From Streptomyces coacervatus (GTDB taxonomy: Bacteria; Actinomycetota; Actinomycetes; Streptomycetales; Streptomycetaceae): a stretch of 64,000 bases of DNA. The DNA lies in contig NZ_JARHTP010000004.1 in NCBI RefSeq assembly GCF_029223485.1, positions 434,001-498,000 on the forward strand, written 5' to 3'. Below, piece after piece: positions 62,112-64,000 of this stretch (its first letter is position 1; every line of letters begins with the position of its first letter). The translations under genes and the position numbers were made by a program. The notes below the pieces were generated by a model. The model saw only the letters and a program-made list of their open reading frames with translations, was not told where the DNA came from and did not search any database.

Positions 62112-62282
62112 ATGGCTGTTCCCAAGCGGAAGATGTCCCGCAGCAACACCCGCCACCGCCGCGCCCAGTGGAAGGCGGCCACCCCGCAGCTCGTCCCGTT
62201 CACCCTCGACGGCGTCACCCATCTCGTACCGCAGCACCTGGTCAGGGCGTACGAGCGCGGGCTGCTGCGCCCCGAAGGCTGA
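62112..62282 (+). CDS. rpmF: Ribosomal protein L32, Cys-free (zinc-independent) paralogue
   Basis: A 56-residue protein: [40 protein letters not shown]. It has no Cys; the zinc-binding L32 form has four in CxxC pairs. Such C-minus paralogues replace the zinc-containing copy in large ribosomal subunits when zinc is scarce, so zinc can be freed. The strong GAGGAGG before the ATG and the Zur-like box upstream fit that role. The CobW-type GTPase follows 7 bp after its stop. Confidence 0.92.
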   Translation: MAVPKRKMSRSNTRHRRAQWKAATPQLVPFTLDGVTHLVPQHLVRAYERGLLRPEG

Positions 62283-62289
62283 GCCCGCA

Positions 62290-63531
62290 ATGCCGTACGA
62301 CATGCCGCACGACCGCCTGCCCGTCACCGTCCTGTCCGGCTTTCTCGGGGCGGGCAAGACCACGCTGCTCAACCACGTCCTCGCGAACCGCGAGGGCCTG
62401 CGGGTGGCCGTCATCGTCAACGACATGAGCGAGGTCAACATCGACGCCGCGCTGGTGCGCGGCGGTGAGGCCGCCCTCTCGCGGACCGAGGAACGTCTCG
62501 TCGAGATGACGAACGGCTGCATCTGCTGCACCCTGCGCGACGACTTGTTGGAGGAGGTCGACCGGCTGGCTCGCGAGGGCCGCTTCGACCATCTCCTGAT
62601 CGAGTCGTCCGGTATCTCCGAGCCGATGCCGGTCGCGGCCACCTTCGCGTTCGCCCGCGACGACGGCGCGACCCTCGGCGATGTCGCCGAGCTGGACACC
62701 ATGGTCACGGTCGTGGACGCGGCGAACTTCCTGCCGGAGCTGGAGGGCGGCGACGAACTCGCCGAACGCGGCCTCGCCCCCTACGAGGACGACGAGCGCA
62801 CCGTCAGCGATCTCCTCGTCGACCAGGTCGAGTTCGCGGACGTCATCGTCCTGAACAAGCTGGACCTGGTGGACTCCCGGACCGCCGACCGGCTGCGGGC
62901 GGCGCTCGCCCGCCTCAACCCCCTCGCCCGCATCGTCCCGGCCACCCATGCGCGCGTGGACGTCCAACAGGTCCTCGGCACCCGCCTGTTCGACCTCGAA
63001 CGCGCCCAGCAGGCGCCGGGCTGGGTGCGGGAGCTCAACGGCGACCATGTGCCCGAGACGGAGGAGTACGGCATCTCGTCGACCGTCTTCCGCTCCGAAC
63101 TCCCCTTCCACCCGGGCCGGTTGTGGCAGTTCGTGACCGAGGACCTGGACGGCGGCGCATTCGGCCGGGTCCTGCGCTCGAAGGGCTTCTTCACCCTGGC
63201 CGGCCGCTCCCGGGTGACGGGCCTGTGGTCCCAGGCCGGCTCGGTGGCCCGCTTCGAGCCGTCGGCCGCGCGTGATCCCGAGGCGCCGTATGCGCAGGAA
63301 CTGGTGCTGATCGGCGTCCAGTTGAAGGCGGACAGGATTCAAGCCGTCCTGGCGGACTGCCTCATGAGGCCCGGCGAACGCCTCCCTGACGTCGACCCGT
63401 TCCCCGCCTGGGACACGTACGGCATCGACGACATCTGCGAGCACGAGCAACAAGTCCGCCATATCCCGACTCCTGCCGACATCCTGGACATGGTCCGCAC
63501 ATCTGAGGATCCTCGTATCCGAGCGGTGTGA
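62290..63531 (+). CDS. CobW/COG0523 GTPase (putative zinc chaperone, YciC/ZagA-like)
   Basis: A 413-residue G3E-family GTPase. Walker A is [20 protein letters not shown] (~residues 12-31). The metal motif CxCC is [20 protein letters not shown]. Then come [20 protein letters not shown] (switch), the guanine-binding [11 protein letters not shown], and a CobW C-terminal domain ([20 protein letters not shown]). It delivers Zn to client enzymes during zinc limitation. It lies 7 bp after the L32 paralogue, so the two are co-transcribed from the Zur-regulated promoter. The stop overlaps the start of the patatin gene. Confidence 0.93.
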   Translation: MPYDMPHDRLPVTVLSGFLGAGKTTLLNHVLANREGLRVAVIVNDMSEVNIDAALVRGGEAALSRTEERLVEMTNGCICCTLRDDLLEEVDRLAREGRFDHLLIESSGISEPMPVAATFAFARDDGATLGDVAELDTMVTVVDAANFLPELEGGDELAERGLAPYEDDERTVSDLLVDQVEFADVIVLNKLDLVDSRTADRLRAALARLNPLARIVPATHARVDVQQVLGTRLFDLERAQQAPGWVRELNGDHVPETEEYGISSTVFRSELPFHPGRLWQFVTEDLDGGAFGRVLRSKGFFTLAGRSRVTGLWSQAGSVARFEPSAARDPEAPYAQELVLIGVQLKADRIQAVLADCLMRPGERLPDVDPFPAWDTYGIDDICEHEQQVRHIPTPADILDMVRTSEDPRIRAV

Positions 63532-64000
63532 CAGCGCGGCACGCCACCGTGGGCGCGCCCGCGACCGCGACGGGGGTGAGGGCGGTGGAGCCACACGCGG
63601 CTGCCGGCCCGGAGACGAAGTCCCGGGTGGACCTGGTTCTGGAAGGCGGAGGGGTCAAGGGGATCGCCTTCGTCGGTGCGTTGCAGGAGATCTGCGCGGG
63701 GCACACCGTACGGCGGGTGGCGGGTACCTCGGCGGGCGCCGTGGCCGGGGCGCTGCTGGCCGCCGGCTATACGGTGCCCGAGCTCGAAGAGACCCTCAGG
63801 GACATGCAGTTCGCGTCCTTCGAGGACGGCTGGGCACGCCACTTCGGCAAGCCCGGCTGGGCGCTGGCCTTCCTGCTGCACAACGGCGTCTTCAAGGGCG
63901 ATGCGCTGCACGCCTGGATCGAGGAGCGTCTGGCCCGCAAGAACGTCGTGACCTTCAAGGACCTGCGGCACGAGGAGCCGGGGGACGATCCCGGCACGCC
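63528..64000 (+). CDS. Patatin-like phospholipase, 3' end outside window
   Basis: At least 157 residues are in view. A 33-residue variable N-terminus is followed by the patatin core. The oxyanion glycine-rich loop reads [20 protein letters not shown] and the nucleophile motif GxSxG is [18 protein letters not shown], with Ser in GTSAG. The catalytic Asp lies beyond the window. It hydrolyses acyl chains from lipids. The GTG at 63528 overlaps the end of the CobW gene, so it may belong to the same transcript; other in-frame GTGs (e.g. 63576) are possible starts. Confidence 0.85.
   Translation, partial: MTARHATVGAPATATGVRAVEPHAAAGPETKSRVDLVLEGGGVKGIAFVGALQEICAGHTVRRVAGTSAGAVAGALLAAGYTVPELEETLRDMQFASFEDGWARHFGKPGWALAFLLHNGVFKGDALHAWIEERLARKNVVTFKDLRHEEPGDDPGT

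Overview
The window is very GC-rich, uses GTG and TTG starts freely, has short overlapping operons and almost no long gaps, and carries ergothioneine genes (egtABCD), a flotillin, a CvnA-type sensor kinase, Tat and lipoprotein sugar-uptake systems and secreted plant-polysaccharide hydrolases. All of this points to a Streptomyces chromosome. The first ~18 kb and the patch at ~34 kb look like chromosome-arm sequence, with gene remnants, transposon scars and paralogous regulator/oxidoreductase modules. From ~36 kb on the window looks more like ordinary chromosome. All calls come from reading the sequence and its translations by eye; no database search or alignment was run.

Layout. 1-10.3 kb: a frameshifted BRCT (ligase-type) fragment; a Kelch-repeat gene broken by a degenerate IS21-family element (1840-3346, with inverted ends and a 5-bp target duplication) that carries an alpha/beta-hydrolase gene between the stubs of istA and istB; an aldo/keto reductase (AKR) fragment; two convergent MmyB-type regulators; a DHA2 efflux pump plus AKR; stubs of a molybdenum hydroxylase and XdhC; and a decayed fifth regulator. 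10.3-18.1 kb: a small secreted protein, an SDR stub, two SDRs, a secreted SnoaL-like protein and two more MmyB regulators, each beside AKRs. 18.2-27.2 kb: an alpha-L-rhamnosidase with an ABC sugar importer, a LacI regulator and a Tat-exported binding protein, with three AACGTT-centred palindromes. 27.3-29.9 kb: MarR, a DsbA-like protein, an MBL-fold protein and an NTF2-like protein.

30.0-33.9 kb: a compact minus-strand operon of crotonyl-CoA carboxylase/reductase, a KASIII-like synthase, a lipocalin-like protein and an acyltransferase-like protein, with no PKS in view. This is the best candidate here for an under-described biosynthetic subcluster. A Tn3-family transposase stub lies just beyond it. 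34.9-44.9 kb: a GH43/AbfB enzyme, an amidase, an NfeD-like OB protein with a flotillin, an MT0933-like antitoxin with a PemK toxin, a PAP2/inositol-phosphoceramide-synthase-like membrane enzyme, a DUF3995-ECF sigma-SRPBCC operon and a PARG-like macrodomain protein. 45.3-49.7 kb: egtABCD with start/stop overlaps. 49.9-51.3 kb: GH11 xylanase coupled to a CE4 esterase. 51.3-57.8 kb: TauE/SafE, AraC, an orphan CvnA-like kinase, dodecin, a ~200-bp tandem repeat array, a HAD phosphatase and an alpha/beta hydrolase. 57.9-64.0 kb: a membrane-anchored STAND-TPR protein, a small secreted protein, a PL9-like pectate lyase, a thioredoxin-like ferredoxin, a Zur-box-linked Cys-free L32 with a CobW GTPase, and a partial patatin.

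Two themes stand out. First, one family of XRE-MmyB regulators occurs five times in 14 kb, always next to NAD(P)H oxidoreductases, and the four intact copies fall into two pairs, each sharing its own conserved upstream box at a fixed distance from the start codon. Second, the Ccr/KASIII/acyltransferase operon encodes a plausible route from an acyl-CoA to an alkylmalonyl-type building block.
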